NCBI RefSeq assembly: GCF_016283395.1
Contig: NZ_JAEEMU010000034.1
Coordinates: 124,001-188,000 of the forward strand
DNA from: Ruminococcus sp.
GTDB taxonomy: Bacteria; Bacillota_A; Clostridia; Oscillospirales; Ruminococcaceae
Direction: 5' to 3'
DNA length: 64,000 nucleotides
The position numbers and the translations under genes are program-made. Positions 23,906 through 33,887 of the stretch are shown in pieces. Position 1 is the stretch's first letter. Every line of letters begins with the position of its first letter. The notes below the pieces were generated by a model. The model was not told where the DNA came from. It saw only the letters and a list, made by a program, of their open reading frames with translations, and ran no database searches.

Positions 23906-25483
23906 ATGTTTAAGAAAAAAACTATAACAGCAATGCTCAGTATTGCTATGGCAGCTGCAAGCTTTACAGGATGCAGCTCTGATAATAACAAATCTTCGGA
24001 TAATGCTGCCGTTAAGGCAACAGTTTCATCACCTGATGCTTCAAAGTCATATAACGTAGTTTGCACTATTTTCCCCGAGTATGACTGGGTAAAGGAAATA
24101 ATCGGCGACCATGCTGACAATGTTGATCTTACATATCTTCTCGACAGCGGCATTGATCTTCACAACTATCAGCCAACAGCAGATGACATAATGAAGATAA
24201 CAAGCTGCGACCTGTTTGTATATGTGGGCGGCGAGTCTGATGAATGGGTAGAAGATGCACTTGCTAACGCATCTAATCCTGATATGAAGGTAATAAATCT
24301 TATGGACGTTCTCGGTGATTCAGCTAAGGTCGAGGAACTCAAAGAGGGTATGCAGGAAGATGAACATGAGCATGAGCATGAACACAAGACGGATTTTGAT
24401 GATTCGGAAGTAAAAGACAGGACTCTTGCAGAATGGGACGGAAGCTGGCAGTCAACATATCCGCTTTTACTTGACGGATCCCTCGATGAGGTATGGGAGC
24501 ATAAAGCAGAAGACGACGATACAATGACAGCTGAGGAGTATAAAAAGAAGTACACAACTGCATATGAAACAGATGCTGTTACTATAAATATCAAAGCTCC
24601 CGAGGTCGAGTATGTTACAGCAGATAAAACTATAAAGGCTGATTATGAGTACAGCGGTTTCTATATCAGAACAAAAGACGATGGTTCAAAGCAGGCAAGA
24701 TACAAGTTTGAGAAAAAGTCGGGAGACGATGATGCTGCAAAGTATATCGTATTCAGCGACCACAATATCGAGCCGTCAGAGCCCGAGCATTTCCACTTGT
24801 ACAGCGGAAATGACGGATTTGATACCCTTGTTGAGGAAGGAACTCATTTTCCCACATACTATCCGGCTGAGTTAAGTGCAGAGGATATCGTTGAAGAGAT
24901 GACAGGCGGACATGATCACAGTCATGACCATGAGGAAGGTGAAGAGGAATACGATGAGCACGTTTGGCTCTCTGTAAAAAATGCCAAGGTGCTTTGTGCA
25001 GAGATAGAAAAGAATCTTGAAGCCATCGATCCTGCAAATGTATCAGACTACAAGGCAAATCTTGACAGCTATATCTCCAAGCTCACAGACCTTGACAACA
25101 GCTTCCAGACACTGGTTGACGGTGCGGCTGTAAAGACACTTGTATTCGGCGACAGATTTCCGTTCCGCTACTTTGTAGATGATTACGGACTTGATTATTT
25201 TGCTGCTTTTATCGGCTGCTCAGCTGAATCGGAAGCAAGCTTTGAGACTATCAAATTCCTTTCTGATAAGGTAAAGGAGTTCAGCTGTGATACAGTTTTC
25301 ACACTTGAAAACTCAAACAAGGATATCGCCAACGCTATTATCAGCAACTCTGGAAATAAAAATATAAAGATCGCAGAGCTCAACTCGCTCCAGTCAGTAT
25401 CTAAGAGCGATATAAGCAGCGGTGCAAGCTATATATCCCTTATGCAGAAGAACTACGATGTTCTTGCAGGCGTTATGAAATGA
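23906..25483 (+). CDS. Zinc-binding lipoprotein ZnuA/AdcA with inserted ZinT domain
   Basis: 525 residues from ATG 23906 (GGAGG upstream). A lipoprotein signal ends FTGC. The N-terminal ZnuA lobe (about 45-150; [11 protein letters not shown] provides a His ligand) runs into a HEHEHEH stretch. A complete ZinT domain follows (about 165-330; [18 protein letters not shown] and [15 protein letters not shown]), then HDHSHDHEE and the C-terminal ZnuA lobe ([29 protein letters not shown]). ZnuA delivers zinc to an ABC importer; ZinT boosts capture under starvation. In streptococcal AdcA, ZinT is at the C-terminus, whereas here it sits inside the His-rich loop. No znuB or znuC follows. Confidence 0.93.
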   Translation: MFKKKTITAMLSIAMAAASFTGCSSDNNKSSDNAAVKATVSSPDASKSYNVVCTIFPEYDWVKEIIGDHADNVDLTYLLDSGIDLHNYQPTADDIMKITSCDLFVYVGGESDEWVEDALANASNPDMKVINLMDVLGDSAKVEELKEGMQEDEHEHEHEHKTDFDDSEVKDRTLAEWDGSWQSTYPLLLDGSLDEVWEHKAEDDDTMTAEEYKKKYTTAYETDAVTINIKAPEVEYVTADKTIKADYEYSGFYIRTKDDGSKQARYKFEKKSGDDDAAKYIVFSDHNIEPSEPEHFHLYSGNDGFDTLVEEGTHFPTYYPAELSAEDIVEEMTGGHDHSHDHEEGEEEYDEHVWLSVKNAKVLCAEIEKNLEAIDPANVSDYKANLDSYISKLTDLDNSFQTLVDGAAVKTLVFGDRFPFRYFVDDYGLDYFAAFIGCSAESEASFETIKFLSDKVKEFSCDTVFTLENSNKDIANAIISNSGNKNIKIAELNSLQSVSKSDISSGASYISLMQKNYDVLAGVMK

Positions 25484-25491
25484 GGTACAGA

Positions 25492-26598
25492 ATGAATAAT
25501 AAAAAAATACCAGTTATTCTCATCACAGGCTATCTTGGTTCTGGAAAGACTACTCTTATGCAGAACCTTCTGAAACAGGAACAGCGTAAAATAGCACTTA
25601 TCGTAAACGATATGGGCAGCGTCAACATAGACGCTGCTCTCCTCAATAAAAATCGTGACAGAATATCTTCCGTTGAAATGGTAGAGCTCCAGAACGGCTG
25701 CATATGCTGCACTCTCAGAGACGAGTTCATTGCAGAGATCGAGAGGATATCTCAACTCCCTGATATAGAAGCTGTTTTCGTAGAGGCTTCGGGAATAAGC
25801 GAGCCCTCTAATATTGCGGCGTCATTCGTTGTCTATACAGAGGATAATCCTGACACCAATGTATATTTAAGCTCTGTAGTTTCCGTAGTCGATGCCGACC
25901 GTATATACAATGAATTCCTGCGTGAGATCTCAATGGAGAACGATACAGAGGAAGGAGATATCATCAATCTTATTATCGATCAGATAGAGTTCTGCAACCT
26001 AATTATCCTCAATAAGACGGACTTACTCAATACTGAACAGATAGAAGAAGTAACAAAGGCTATCCGCGATATACAGTCAGAAGCTGAGATAATCCCCTGC
26101 ATAAACAGCGAAGTCGATACAGAAAAGATCATGCACGGAAAAGAATTCGACTATCACGCAGTACTTGCTTCATCATCGGTACAGCGCGCTCTTAATACCA
26201 ATGAGCCTACAGATAAAGAAGCCTGCATGGACGAGTACGGTATAACTTCTTTTGTATTTGAAGAGGCTCGTCCGTTTGACCGTGACAAATTCATGGACTT
26301 AGTTGACGAATACCCCAAGGAGCTTATCCGCACAAAGGGCTATGTGTGGTTCGCAGATGATGACGTACATATACAGCTCTTTGAGCAGGCTGGAAGAAAT
26401 GCAAGCGTTACTGAGCTGAACGAGTGGCTTGCAGCTTGTCCGCAGGAGGAGCTTGACGCCATGTTCGAGAATTATCCCGACCTTAAAGACGAATGGCATG
26501 AAGTTTACGGTGACCGTATCAATCAGTTGGTATTCATCGGTAAGGGATACAAAAAAGCGGATATCCTTGCAAAGCTTGAAAGATGCCTGACAATATGA
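25492..26598 (+). CDS. COG0523 GTPase, putative zinc metallochaperone
   Basis: 368 residues; ATG 25492 has GAGG six bases upstream. It has Walker [10 protein letters not shown], the metal-binding CICC motif (about residues 70-73), Walker B/switch [13 protein letters not shown] and the NKTD guanine motif. A CobW-C-type domain follows with [16 protein letters not shown] and [11 protein letters not shown]. The family delivers metal in a GTP-dependent way, and members controlled by Zur act in zinc scarcity. The preceding znuA stop overlaps this gene's leader, so they are co-translated. A truncated copy lies at 32371-32952. Confidence 0.93.
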   Translation: MNNKKIPVILITGYLGSGKTTLMQNLLKQEQRKIALIVNDMGSVNIDAALLNKNRDRISSVEMVELQNGCICCTLRDEFIAEIERISQLPDIEAVFVEASGISEPSNIAASFVVYTEDNPDTNVYLSSVVSVVDADRIYNEFLREISMENDTEEGDIINLIIDQIEFCNLIILNKTDLLNTEQIEEVTKAIRDIQSEAEIIPCINSEVDTEKIMHGKEFDYHAVLASSSVQRALNTNEPTDKEACMDEYGITSFVFEEARPFDRDKFMDLVDEYPKELIRTKGYVWFADDDVHIQLFEQAGRNASVTELNEWLAACPQEELDAMFENYPDLKDEWHEVYGDRINQLVFIGKGYKKADILAKLERCLTI

Positions 26599-27545
26599 GC
26601 AGCAAAGCAATACCTGTATATCTTTTTCTTGGTTTTTTTGAAGGGGGCAAAACGAAATTTATTCAGGAAACGATATCCAACAAACGCTTCGGACTTGACG
26701 AAAACATTCTTCTTTTGATTTGTGAAGAGGGGATAGAAGAGTACGATATATCGCAGTTCGGCGGTAAAAGTATCACAATTCATACAATAGAGGATAAGTC
26801 CGAGCTTGATGAACAGCTGCTTTTGAAGTTGTCGGACGAATGTGAAGCAGATAAAATAATGATCGAATATAACGGAATGTGGCATCTAACGGACTTGCTT
26901 CTTAACAAGCCGGAAAACTGGAAGATATTCCAGACCGTATTCATTGCCGATGCGTCCACATTTCAGATATACTTGCAAAACTTTGGAAGTCTTGTTATCG
27001 ACAAGGTCAACGTCAGTGATGTTGTGATCTTCAATCGCTATGCCAAAAGAGCCGATGTCAATGAACTGCATAAGCTTATTCGTTCGATCAACAGAAGATC
27101 TGAGATATATTACGAAGCCGATAACGGAATGATGATAGTTGATGATATAGAAGATCCGCTGCCATTTGATATTGAAGCTCCGACCATAGTTATAAAGGAT
27201 ACTGATTATGCCATATGGTACAGCGACATTATGAACGATGCGAAGAAATATAACGGTAAAACCGTTAAGTTCAAAGCAATAATATCTTCACGTCCCGAGC
27301 TGCCAAATAATGTTTTTGCAATAGGAAGGTATATAATGACCTGTTGTGAAGCGGATATGAAATTTTGCTGGTTCGTTTCTTTATACAACCAATATTACAA
27401 CGTTCAGGACGAGAAATGGGTAGCTGTAACTGCTGAAATAACCGTACAGCACCATGAAACCGAAAACATTGATATACCTCTTCTGAGAATAGTTGATCTT
27501 TATGAATGTGAACCGCCTGAAAGAGCAATTGCATCATTTATATAA
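26583..27545 (+). CDS. Second CobW-like P-loop protein fused to a C-terminal OB-like domain
   Basis: 320 residues, overlapping the preceding gene by 16 bp. The N-terminal half keeps a P-loop ([12 protein letters not shown]) but the CxCC metal motif is absent and the NKxD motif is altered (FNRYAKR), so GTPase activity may be weak. The C-terminal about 110 residues ([38 protein letters not shown]) resemble the C-terminal part of TIGR03943/YcgQ-type proteins and also the lipoprotein encoded next. The arrangement suggests a zinc-stress role linked to COG0523 and permease-type partners. The start is coupled to the upstream stop. Confidence 0.75.
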   Translation: MPDNMSSKAIPVYLFLGFFEGGKTKFIQETISNKRFGLDENILLLICEEGIEEYDISQFGGKSITIHTIEDKSELDEQLLLKLSDECEADKIMIEYNGMWHLTDLLLNKPENWKIFQTVFIADASTFQIYLQNFGSLVIDKVNVSDVVIFNRYAKRADVNELHKLIRSINRRSEIYYEADNGMMIVDDIEDPLPFDIEAPTIVIKDTDYAIWYSDIMNDAKKYNGKTVKFKAIISSRPELPNNVFAIGRYIMTCCEADMKFCWFVSLYNQYYNVQDEKWVAVTAEITVQHHETENIDIPLLRIVDLYECEPPERAIASFI

Positions 27546-27561
27546 TTATTCGGAGAAAATT

Positions 27562-28146
27562 ATGAAGTCAATACTCAAAACATTTGCATTATTAACCGTG
27601 ATAATTAGTCTCGCTGGTTGCCAAAATGTTACAACCAATGTACCTTCTGCTGAAAGCGGGGTTACAGCAATTCCAAAAATAACGGAAATAAATACAACTG
27701 ATATAGTTGCTAATGTACAGAATACAGAAAAAAACAAACCACCAACATCAATAGAAAATTCAGCAACAAACGAAAAAAGCGATACTACTGACTACGATTA
27801 TGATATTGACCTTACACAGATGAGTCCTTCAATGGTTTATGCTCAGGTATATGATATGGTTTGTAACGGCGATAATTATCTTGGGCAAACAGTCAAAGTA
27901 AAAGGTCCGTTTTCCTATTTTCAAGAAACAGATGGCAGAGAGTTTTTTGCAGTTATTATCAGTGACGCAACAGCCTGCTGTTCTCAAGGCATAGAGTTTG
28001 TTTTAAACGGTGATTATTCATATCCTGATGATTATCCCGCTATCGGTACAGAGATAACTGTAATCGGAAAATTCAATTATTATACAGAAGAATTTGCAAC
28101 ATATTGTCAGCTTCTAAATGCCAGTATGGAAATTGATGCATCGTAA
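27562..28146 (+). CDS. Lipoprotein with OB-like domain, zinc locus
   Basis: 194 residues from ATG 27562, behind CGGAGAAAA. Lipobox SLAGC; a Thr/Glu/Asn-rich spacer to about residue 85; then a domain (SPSMVYAQVYDMVCNGDNYL, YLGQTVKVKG, DATACCSQGIEFVL, GTEITVIGKFNYY) that mirrors the C-terminal domain of the preceding protein. The conserved Cys pair after a beta-strand may bind metal. It is last in the zinc operon and followed by a terminator. Probably an extracytoplasmic zinc-handling lipoprotein. Confidence 0.8.
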   Translation: MKSILKTFALLTVIISLAGCQNVTTNVPSAESGVTAIPKITEINTTDIVANVQNTEKNKPPTSIENSATNEKSDTTDYDYDIDLTQMSPSMVYAQVYDMVCNGDNYLGQTVKVKGPFSYFQETDGREFFAVIISDATACCSQGIEFVLNGDYSYPDDYPAIGTEITVIGKFNYYTEEFATYCQLLNASMEIDAS

Positions 28147-28160
28147 TCACGATATAAAAA

Positions 28161-28193
28161 TAATGCAGTCCATTAGGGTTGCATTATTTTTTT
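28161..28193 (+). terminator. Intrinsic terminator of the zinc operon
   Basis: AATGCA / TTGCATT stem followed by ATTTTTTTT just after the lipoprotein stop. Confidence 0.8.
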
Positions 28194-28400
28194 TAACTTT
28201 TTTCTATATCCAGGCAGTGGAGGATTCAACTTCGGTGACGGCAATTTCAGCGGATTTGGCAGATAATGCTTTAATAAACAGAAGAGCAGCCCGGAATACA
28301 TATGGGAGCTGATTCTTGTATGTCAATAGACTACAGTCAAATGACATATTTATGATACTATCGGTTTACAAATCATGATCCTTCCATTTCATCAAGTCAT
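28194..28400. other. Intergenic DNA with a possible protein C-terminal remnant
   Basis: On plus, about 28209-28265 reads PGSGGFNFGDGNFSGFGR followed by a stop, resembling the Gly-rich tail of a membrane or cell-wall protein. There is no start and nothing else supportable. Confidence 0.3.
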
Positions 28401-28429
28401 TGACTTTTTATCGGTATAATGCTATAATT
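28401..28429 (+). promoter_or_regulatory. Promoter of iorA-iorB-ligase operon
   Basis: TTGACT 28401-28406, a 17-base spacer and TATAAT 28424-28429, 55 bp before the iorA start. Confidence 0.75.
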
Positions 28430-28483
28430 ATCTTTAGATGTAAAGTCATATTTTATATGTTTTAATATATCAAGGAGGTTAAA

Positions 28484-30298
28484 ATGCATAAGGAATTTCT
28501 TATGGGAAATGCCGCTATCGCCTGCGGAGCTGCTGCCGCAGGACTTAATGTTATAAGCGGCTATCCAGGTACACCTTCTACGGAAGTACTTGAAACAACA
28601 GCGAAAATAAACAACGGAAGTATCTACGTTGAATGGTCTGTCAACGAAAAAGCTGCTCTTGAGCTGGGAGCAGGCGCAGCCTACTGCGGTGCCCGTTCAA
28701 TGGTAACTATGAAGCAAGTCGGACTTAATGTTGCGTCTGATCCGCTGATGAGCCTTGCATATATCGGTGTAAAAGGCGGAATGGTCATAATGGTAGCAGA
28801 TGATCCGGGCCCTATCTCATCTCAGACAGAACAGGATACACGTCATTTTGCAGCATTCTCAAAGCTGCCGTGTTTTGATCCTTCATCTGTTCAGGAAGCG
28901 TATGATATGATACAGGAGGCGTTTGAGTATTCCGAAAAATACCATACTCCCGTACTGTTCAGGCCTACCACAAGAGTCTGTCATGGTTATGCTTCTATCG
29001 AAGTGAAGGACGAGAGCGAATGTATAAAGAACACTCCCGAAGGCTTTGTCAAGGATTCTTCAAAGTGGGTAATTTTCCCTCGACTTTCCTATAATGCTCA
29101 TATGCACATAGAAAAGCGTAACGTTGAGCTCTCTCAGGTCTTTTCTGAGTACAGCCGCAACAGGATAATACCTGCTTCTGATACAAACTGCCGTAAGGGA
29201 ATAGCTTCACATGGTATCAGCTTTACTTACGTACAGGAAGCTATTGCCGGTAAGAATTCGCCAAAAGTATTCAAGGTCTCAACGCCTTTCCCATTCCCCG
29301 AGCAGGCTGCTGTGAAGTTCTTAGAAGGACTTGACGAAGTGCTTTGTATCGAGGAGCTTGATCCTGTTATTGAGCGTGAGCTTACATACGTATGCGGCAA
29401 GTATCACCTCAGTACAAAAATACTCGGCAAGCTGACAGGAAATGTGAGAAATGCAGGAGAGAACACCTGCGACAGCGTTGCTGATGATATTGCAGAGTTT
29501 ATGGGCTGGGAGAAAAAAGCTCCTGCTGAGCTTCCTGCTGCTCCTGAACTGCCTGTACGTCCTCCTGTACTTTGTGCAGGTTGTCCTCACAGAGCAAGCT
29601 TCTATGCCGTAAAACAGGCAATGAAAGGCAAAAAGTCTGTATTCTGCGGAGATATAGGCTGCTATACTCTCGGAAATGCAATGCCCCTCGATATGGTCGA
29701 TACCTGTCTTTGCATGGGCGCAGGCGTGAATATAACTCAGGGTATCGGCAAGATAGAGCCCGATATGAGCTGTTTCGCATTTGTGGGCGATTCAACTTTC
29801 TTTGCCTCAGCTATAACAGGTGCTGTAAATGCAGTATATAATCAGGCGGATATGACTCTTGTCGTGTTAGATAACTCCACAACAGCAATGACAGGTCATC
29901 AGCCTCACCCGGGTACGGGAAGAACAATGATGGGACAGGTCGTTGATAAAGTCAATATCGAAGCCGTTCTGCGCGGAATAGGTCTTAAAACTGTAGAGAC
30001 CGTGAACCCTCTCGAACTGGATAAGGCTATTGAAACAGTGCGTCGTGTTGCTGATGAAAAAGGCGTTAAGGCTATTATTTTCAAGTCGCCCTGCGCTGTA
30101 CTTATCAAGCCCGAAAAGCCTTTTGTTATAGACAGCGATAAGTGTATCGGCTGCAAGAAATGTATAAACAGCCTCGGATGTCCCGGTATCGTCATATCCG
30201 ACGGCAGTGTAAAGATAGACGGCTCGTTATGTACAGGCTGCGGACTTTGCAGTCAGGTATGCCCCGTAAATGCTATCGGAGGTGAGCGAAATGAATAA
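28484..30298 (+). CDS. iorA: Indolepyruvate:ferredoxin oxidoreductase, alpha subunit
   Basis: 604 residues; AAGGAGG before ATG. An N-terminal pyrimidine-binding domain (GNAAIACGAAAAGLNVISGY) and a TPP-binding domain (GDIGCYTLG, VGDSTFFASAITGAVNAVYN) are followed by two ferredoxin-type 4Fe-4S motifs, CIGCKKCINSLGCPG and CTGCGLCSQVCPV. With IorB it interconverts aryl-2-oxoacids (phenylpyruvate, indolepyruvate) and aryl-acetyl-CoA plus CO2 using ferredoxin. The adjacent phenylacetate-CoA ligase suggests it can run reductively here, making phenylpyruvate from phenylacetyl-CoA for phenylalanine synthesis, as known physiologically in ruminococci. Confidence 0.95.
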   Translation: MHKEFLMGNAAIACGAAAAGLNVISGYPGTPSTEVLETTAKINNGSIYVEWSVNEKAALELGAGAAYCGARSMVTMKQVGLNVASDPLMSLAYIGVKGGMVIMVADDPGPISSQTEQDTRHFAAFSKLPCFDPSSVQEAYDMIQEAFEYSEKYHTPVLFRPTTRVCHGYASIEVKDESECIKNTPEGFVKDSSKWVIFPRLSYNAHMHIEKRNVELSQVFSEYSRNRIIPASDTNCRKGIASHGISFTYVQEAIAGKNSPKVFKVSTPFPFPEQAAVKFLEGLDEVLCIEELDPVIERELTYVCGKYHLSTKILGKLTGNVRNAGENTCDSVADDIAEFMGWEKKAPAELPAAPELPVRPPVLCAGCPHRASFYAVKQAMKGKKSVFCGDIGCYTLGNAMPLDMVDTCLCMGAGVNITQGIGKIEPDMSCFAFVGDSTFFASAITGAVNAVYNQADMTLVVLDNSTTAMTGHQPHPGTGRTMMGQVVDKVNIEAVLRGIGLKTVETVNPLELDKAIETVRRVADEKGVKAIIFKSPCAVLIKPEKPFVIDSDKCIGCKKCINSLGCPGIVISDGSVKIDGSLCTGCGLCSQVCPVNAIGGERNE

Positions 30299-30863
30299 AA
30301 ATATTCTTCTCTGCGGAGTGGGCGGACAGGGTATCGTCCTTACATCAAAGCTCACGGCTTCATGTGCTATGGAAAAAGGTATGCAGATAATGAGTGCCGA
30401 GACTATCGGTATGGCTCAGAAAGGAGGAAGCGTTTTCAGCTTCCTGCGTATCGGTGAAGGAATATACTGTCCTATGTTCGGTCAGAAGCAGGCTGATATT
30501 ATGATCGCTTTTGAACCTGCGGAGGCTGTGCGTATGCTGCCTTATCTCAGGGACGGCGGAACAGTCATCGTGAATACGCACCCGATAATGCCTGTTACAG
30601 CTTCACTTAAAGCATCAGACTATAACGGAACAGAGATGCTCGACTACCTCAGGAAATACACTGACAATGTTATGGCAGTTGACGGTGACAAGGTATGCCG
30701 TGAATTGGGTTCTCCAAAGGTACTCAATATGGTAATGCTTGGTGAAGCCATAAGGAGCGGTATCTTACCGTTCACAATAGACGATGCTGTTGAAGCAATG
30801 AAGAGAAATGTGAAGCCTCAGTTCGTTGAACTCAACGAAAAGGCTCTCAGACATAATATATAA
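30291..30863 (+). CDS. iorB: Indolepyruvate:ferredoxin oxidoreductase, beta subunit
   Basis: 190 residues from ATG 30291, which overlaps the iorA stop by eight bases with GGAGGTGAG upstream, so translation is coupled. It is a gamma-type domain typical of 2-oxoacid:ferredoxin oxidoreductases (ILLCGVGGQGIVLTSKLTAS, ETIGMAQKGGSVFSFLRIG, DIMIAFEPAEAVRMLPYL). It forms the working heterodimer with IorA in the cytoplasm. Confidence 0.95.
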   Translation: MNKNILLCGVGGQGIVLTSKLTASCAMEKGMQIMSAETIGMAQKGGSVFSFLRIGEGIYCPMFGQKQADIMIAFEPAEAVRMLPYLRDGGTVIVNTHPIMPVTASLKASDYNGTEMLDYLRKYTDNVMAVDGDKVCRELGSPKVLNMVMLGEAIRSGILPFTIDDAVEAMKRNVKPQFVELNEKALRHNI

Positions 30864-30884
30864 TTACGAAAGGAATGATATACT

Positions 30885-32120
30885 GTGCAGATATCAGAAA
30901 AACAGATCGAACTTGTAAACGACCGTATACAAGCACTTGTAAAGGCTGGAAGTTTCTATGGAAAGAAGCTCAAGGAGGCAGGTATAACAGGGATACACTC
31001 GGCAGATGACTTTGAAAAGCTTCCTTTTTCTGAAAAAAGCGACCTTCGTGAGGCTTATCCGCTGGGACTTATGACAGCTCCCGAGGAGGAGATAGTCCGT
31101 ATACATTCATCATCAGGCACAACAGGTACACCTGTTATTATCCCATATACAGCCAAAGACGTTGATGACTGGGCAATAATGTTCAAGCGTTGCTACGAAA
31201 CAGCAGGCATAACAAATATGGATCGTATTCAGATTACTCCCGGATATGGACTCTGGACAGCAGGTATAGGCTTCCAGAACGGTGCAGAAAAGCTGGGAGC
31301 TATGGTAATACCTATGGGACCCGGAAATACCGACAAGCAGCTTCAGATGATGCAGGATATGAAAAGTACTGTACTCTGCTCGACGTCGTCCTATGCACTT
31401 CTTCTTGCAGAGGAGATAGAAAAACGTGGTATAAAGGATAAAATACACCTCAAGAAAGGTGTTATCGGCTCTGAGCGTTGGAGCGACAAGATGCGTGAGC
31501 GTATCCACAATGAACTTGGTATCGAGCTTTTCGATATCTATGGACTTACCGAGATCTACGGTCCCGGTATAGGCATAAACTGTCCAGGTGAGACAGCTAT
31601 GCACTACTGGGACGATTTCCTCTATCTTGAAATAATTGATCCTGCAACAGGCAAGAATGTTCCTGACGGCGAAATAGGTGAAATAGTTATTACTACACTC
31701 GTTAAGGAGGGAGCTCCTCTCATTCGCTACCGTACCCATGACCTTTCAAGGATAGTTCCAGGAAAGTGCAAGTGCGGACGCTGCTATCCGAGAATTGATG
31801 TTATCATGGGACGTACTGACGATATGATGAAAATAAAGGGCGTAAATGTGTTCCCAAGTCAGATAGAAGAGGTCATCGGTTCATTCGAGGAGATCTCCAG
31901 CGAGTATCAGATACGTATCTCTCACCTTGACGGTAAGGATACTATGCGTATATACGTTGAAGCAAGCGGAGATCACGACTGGGCATCGCTCAGCAGTCGC
32001 ATAGCTGAAAAAGTCAAGAGTCATATCGGCTTTACACCTATAGTAAAGATCGTTGAGATCGGTGTGCTTCCGAGAAGTATGAAAAAGACAGCCCGCGTTA
32101 TCGACGAGCGTTATGACTGA
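30885..32120 (+). CDS. paaK: Phenylacetate-CoA ligase (AMP-forming)
   Basis: 411 residues from GTG 30885, behind AAAGGAATG. AMP-binding motif HSSSGTTGTPVIIPYT, YGLTEIYGPG, a cysteine set CKCGRCYPR and a C-terminal lid domain (GRTDDMMKIKGVNVFPSQIE) define the PaaK family. It activates phenylacetate or a similar aryl acid to the CoA thioester with ATP. It is third in the ior operon, 21 bp after iorB, supplying or using the CoA ester of the oxidoreductase. A second ligase gene with the same arrangement is at 53571-54911. Confidence 0.93.
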   Translation: MQISEKQIELVNDRIQALVKAGSFYGKKLKEAGITGIHSADDFEKLPFSEKSDLREAYPLGLMTAPEEEIVRIHSSSGTTGTPVIIPYTAKDVDDWAIMFKRCYETAGITNMDRIQITPGYGLWTAGIGFQNGAEKLGAMVIPMGPGNTDKQLQMMQDMKSTVLCSTSSYALLLAEEIEKRGIKDKIHLKKGVIGSERWSDKMRERIHNELGIELFDIYGLTEIYGPGIGINCPGETAMHYWDDFLYLEIIDPATGKNVPDGEIGEIVITTLVKEGAPLIRYRTHDLSRIVPGKCKCGRCYPRIDVIMGRTDDMMKIKGVNVFPSQIEEVIGSFEEISSEYQIRISHLDGKDTMRIYVEASGDHDWASLSSRIAEKVKSHIGFTPIVKIVEIGVLPRSMKKTARVIDERYD

Positions 32121-32142
32121 TATCAGTAAATAATACCTTAGC

Positions 32143-32184
32143 AGTTCTGAGTGAGCCTATTGCTTTCTCAGAGCTGCTTTTTTC
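32143..32184 (+). terminator. Terminator of the ior-paaK operon
   Basis: AGCAGTTCTGAG / CTCAGAGCTGCT forms an 11-12 bp stem followed by TTTTTTC. Confidence 0.9.
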
Positions 32185-32199
32185 ATTTCAGCACTTGAA

Positions 32200-33000
32200 T
32201 TTGATAATCATTTTTCAAATTAAAAGGTGAAGAGGCAGAACTTCTGAATTGAATGATAATTTATCGTTACAGGACACAAATAATATATTTCATTCAATTC
32301 AGAGGTTTATATCCCATGTTTAAGAAAAGAACTACGATGTTCTTGCAGGCGTTATGAAATGAGGTACAGAATGAATAATAAAAAAATACCAGTTATTCTC
32401 ATCACAGGCTATCTTGGTTCTGGAAAGACTACTCTTATGCAGAATCTTCTGAAACAGGAACAGCGTAAAATAGCACTTATCGTAAACGATATGGGCAGCG
32501 TCAATATAGACGCTGCTCTCCTCAATAAAAATCGTGACAGAATATCTTCCGTTGAAATGGTAGAGCTCCAGAACGGCTGCATATGCTGCACTCTGCGTGA
32601 TGAATTCCTGCGTGAGATATCAATGGAGAACGATACCGAGGAAGGCGACATCATCAATCTTATTATCGACCAGATAGAGTTCTGCAACCTTATTATCCTC
32701 AATAAAACAGACCTGCTTAATGCTCAGCAGATAGAAGAAGTAACAAAGGCTATCCGCGATATACAGTCAGAAGCTGAGATAATTCCGCGTATCAACAGCG
32801 AAGTCGATACAGAAAAGATCATGCACGGAAAAGAATTCGACTATCACGCGGTACTTGCTTCATCATCGGTACAGCGCGCTCTTAATACCAATGAGCCTAC
32901 AGATAAAGAAGCCTGCATGGACGAGTACGGTATAACTTCTTTTGATTTGTGAAGAGGGGATAGAAGAGTACGATATATCGCAGTTCGGCGGTATTTCAAA
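32200..33000 (+). pseudogene. Collapsed copy of the zinc locus with five internal deletions
   Basis: Pieces match 22965-26765 in order. They are the Fur-type box (32207-32221), the sequence before znuA (32240-32320, like 23828-23915), the first codons of znuA fused to its last codons, the GTPase gene with a gap in its middle, and finally a piece of the second GTPase gene (32944-32995, like 26713-26765). Everything between these pieces is missing. Junctions fall in short matches such as AAGAA and TTCTTTTG. It is a once complete 3.8-kb duplicate reduced to 0.8 kb. Confidence 0.88.
32371..32952 (+). pseudogene. Truncated COG0523 GTPase copy
   Basis: From ATG 32371 ([20 protein letters not shown]) it is almost identical to the gene at 25492, including the CICC motif. 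It lacks about 62 residues after LRDEF, including the VEASG switch, and ends GITSFDL where a deletion joins it to sequence of the second GTPase gene. About 193 of 368 residues remain, and the C-terminal CobW domain is lost, so function is unlikely. A P-loop fragment could still be made. Confidence 0.88.
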
Positions 33001-33054
33001 TCTTTTTGTTCAATTATGCAATCTCTCTGTGTGCAATACTACTCCATTCTTTAT

Positions 33055-33092
33055 GAAAAGGCACTTATGAATTATCATAAGTGCCTTTTCGT
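33055..33092 (+). terminator. Intrinsic terminator
   Basis: AAAAGGCACTTATGA / TCATAAGTGCCTTTT: a long perfect stem with a TTTT end. It also reads as a terminator on minus. Confidence 0.85.
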
Positions 33093-33332
33093 GCTTTACT
33101 GATATTTTATTATGATAGCCAGTGTATTCCATTGATATGTCTGTCTATTGAAAAGGCAGAACAGTTTATGATATAATCAAAGTATTATGACCTATGACCT
33201 GCTGTAATTTGAGAGAAAGAACGAGTTTTAAAAAAATTCAAAAAAATTTTTGCAAATGTTGAGATATTCTCCTGTTAAATCCTGTCTATATAAGCAGAGG
33301 ACGAAAGATCCTCATGAAAGGAGGCAAATTAT

Positions 33333-33887
33333 ATGGATGATGTATCAATAATTGAATTATTACAAAAACGAGATCAATCCGCAATCAATGAACTGCGTCA
33401 GAAGTACGAACGGCTTTGTACATATATCGCAGGCAATGTTCTTTCTCAGCACGAGGACGTTGAAGAATGTGTGAATTCCGCCTGTTATGAGATATGGGAC
33501 AGTATCCCGCCTGCAAAGCCGAATGATCTGAAAAGCTATTTATGCAGTGTCGTAAGAAATATTGCGATAAATAGGCTTGAGTACAACTCTGCTGCAAAAC
33601 GTGACAGCCGCTACACAGTATCTCTCGATGAAATATCCGAGTGTGTACCTGCTGATGCTGACGATAATATCACACTGTCCGAACTTGCAGATGCTATCAG
33701 CCGTTTTCTGCGCACACAGGACGAACTTCAGCGCAGAGTTTTTGTGCGCCGATATACTTATGGTGATTCGGTGGCAGAGATCGCAAAACGCTTTTCGCTG
33801 AACGAGAGTACAGTCAGCACCTATCTTTTCAGGACAAGGAAAAAACTGAAAGTATTTCTGAAGAAGGAGGGATATGACTATGAATAA
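33333..33887 (+). CDS. ECF-type RNA polymerase sigma factor (pair 1)
   Basis: 184 residues; AAAGGAGGCAAATT before ATG. Region 2 (about 25-85: INELRQKYERLCTYIAGNVL, DVEECVNSACYEIWDSIPPA, LKSYLCSVVRNIAINRL) and region 4 (about 128-175: FVRRYTYGDSVAEIAKRFSL, NESTVSTYLFRTRKKL) are complete. It directs RNA polymerase to specific promoters and is held by the membrane protein encoded immediately downstream, with which it overlaps by 8 bp. Confidence 0.93.
   Translation: MDDVSIIELLQKRDQSAINELRQKYERLCTYIAGNVLSQHEDVEECVNSACYEIWDSIPPAKPNDLKSYLCSVVRNIAINRLEYNSAAKRDSRYTVSLDEISECVPADADDNITLSELADAISRFLRTQDELQRRVFVRRYTYGDSVAEIAKRFSLNESTVSTYLFRTRKKLKVFLKKEGYDYE

Noticed and set aside
32359..32952. A short functional second COG0523 GTPase
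   Set aside because: It lacks the switch region and the C-terminal domain, and lies among other deletion junctions.
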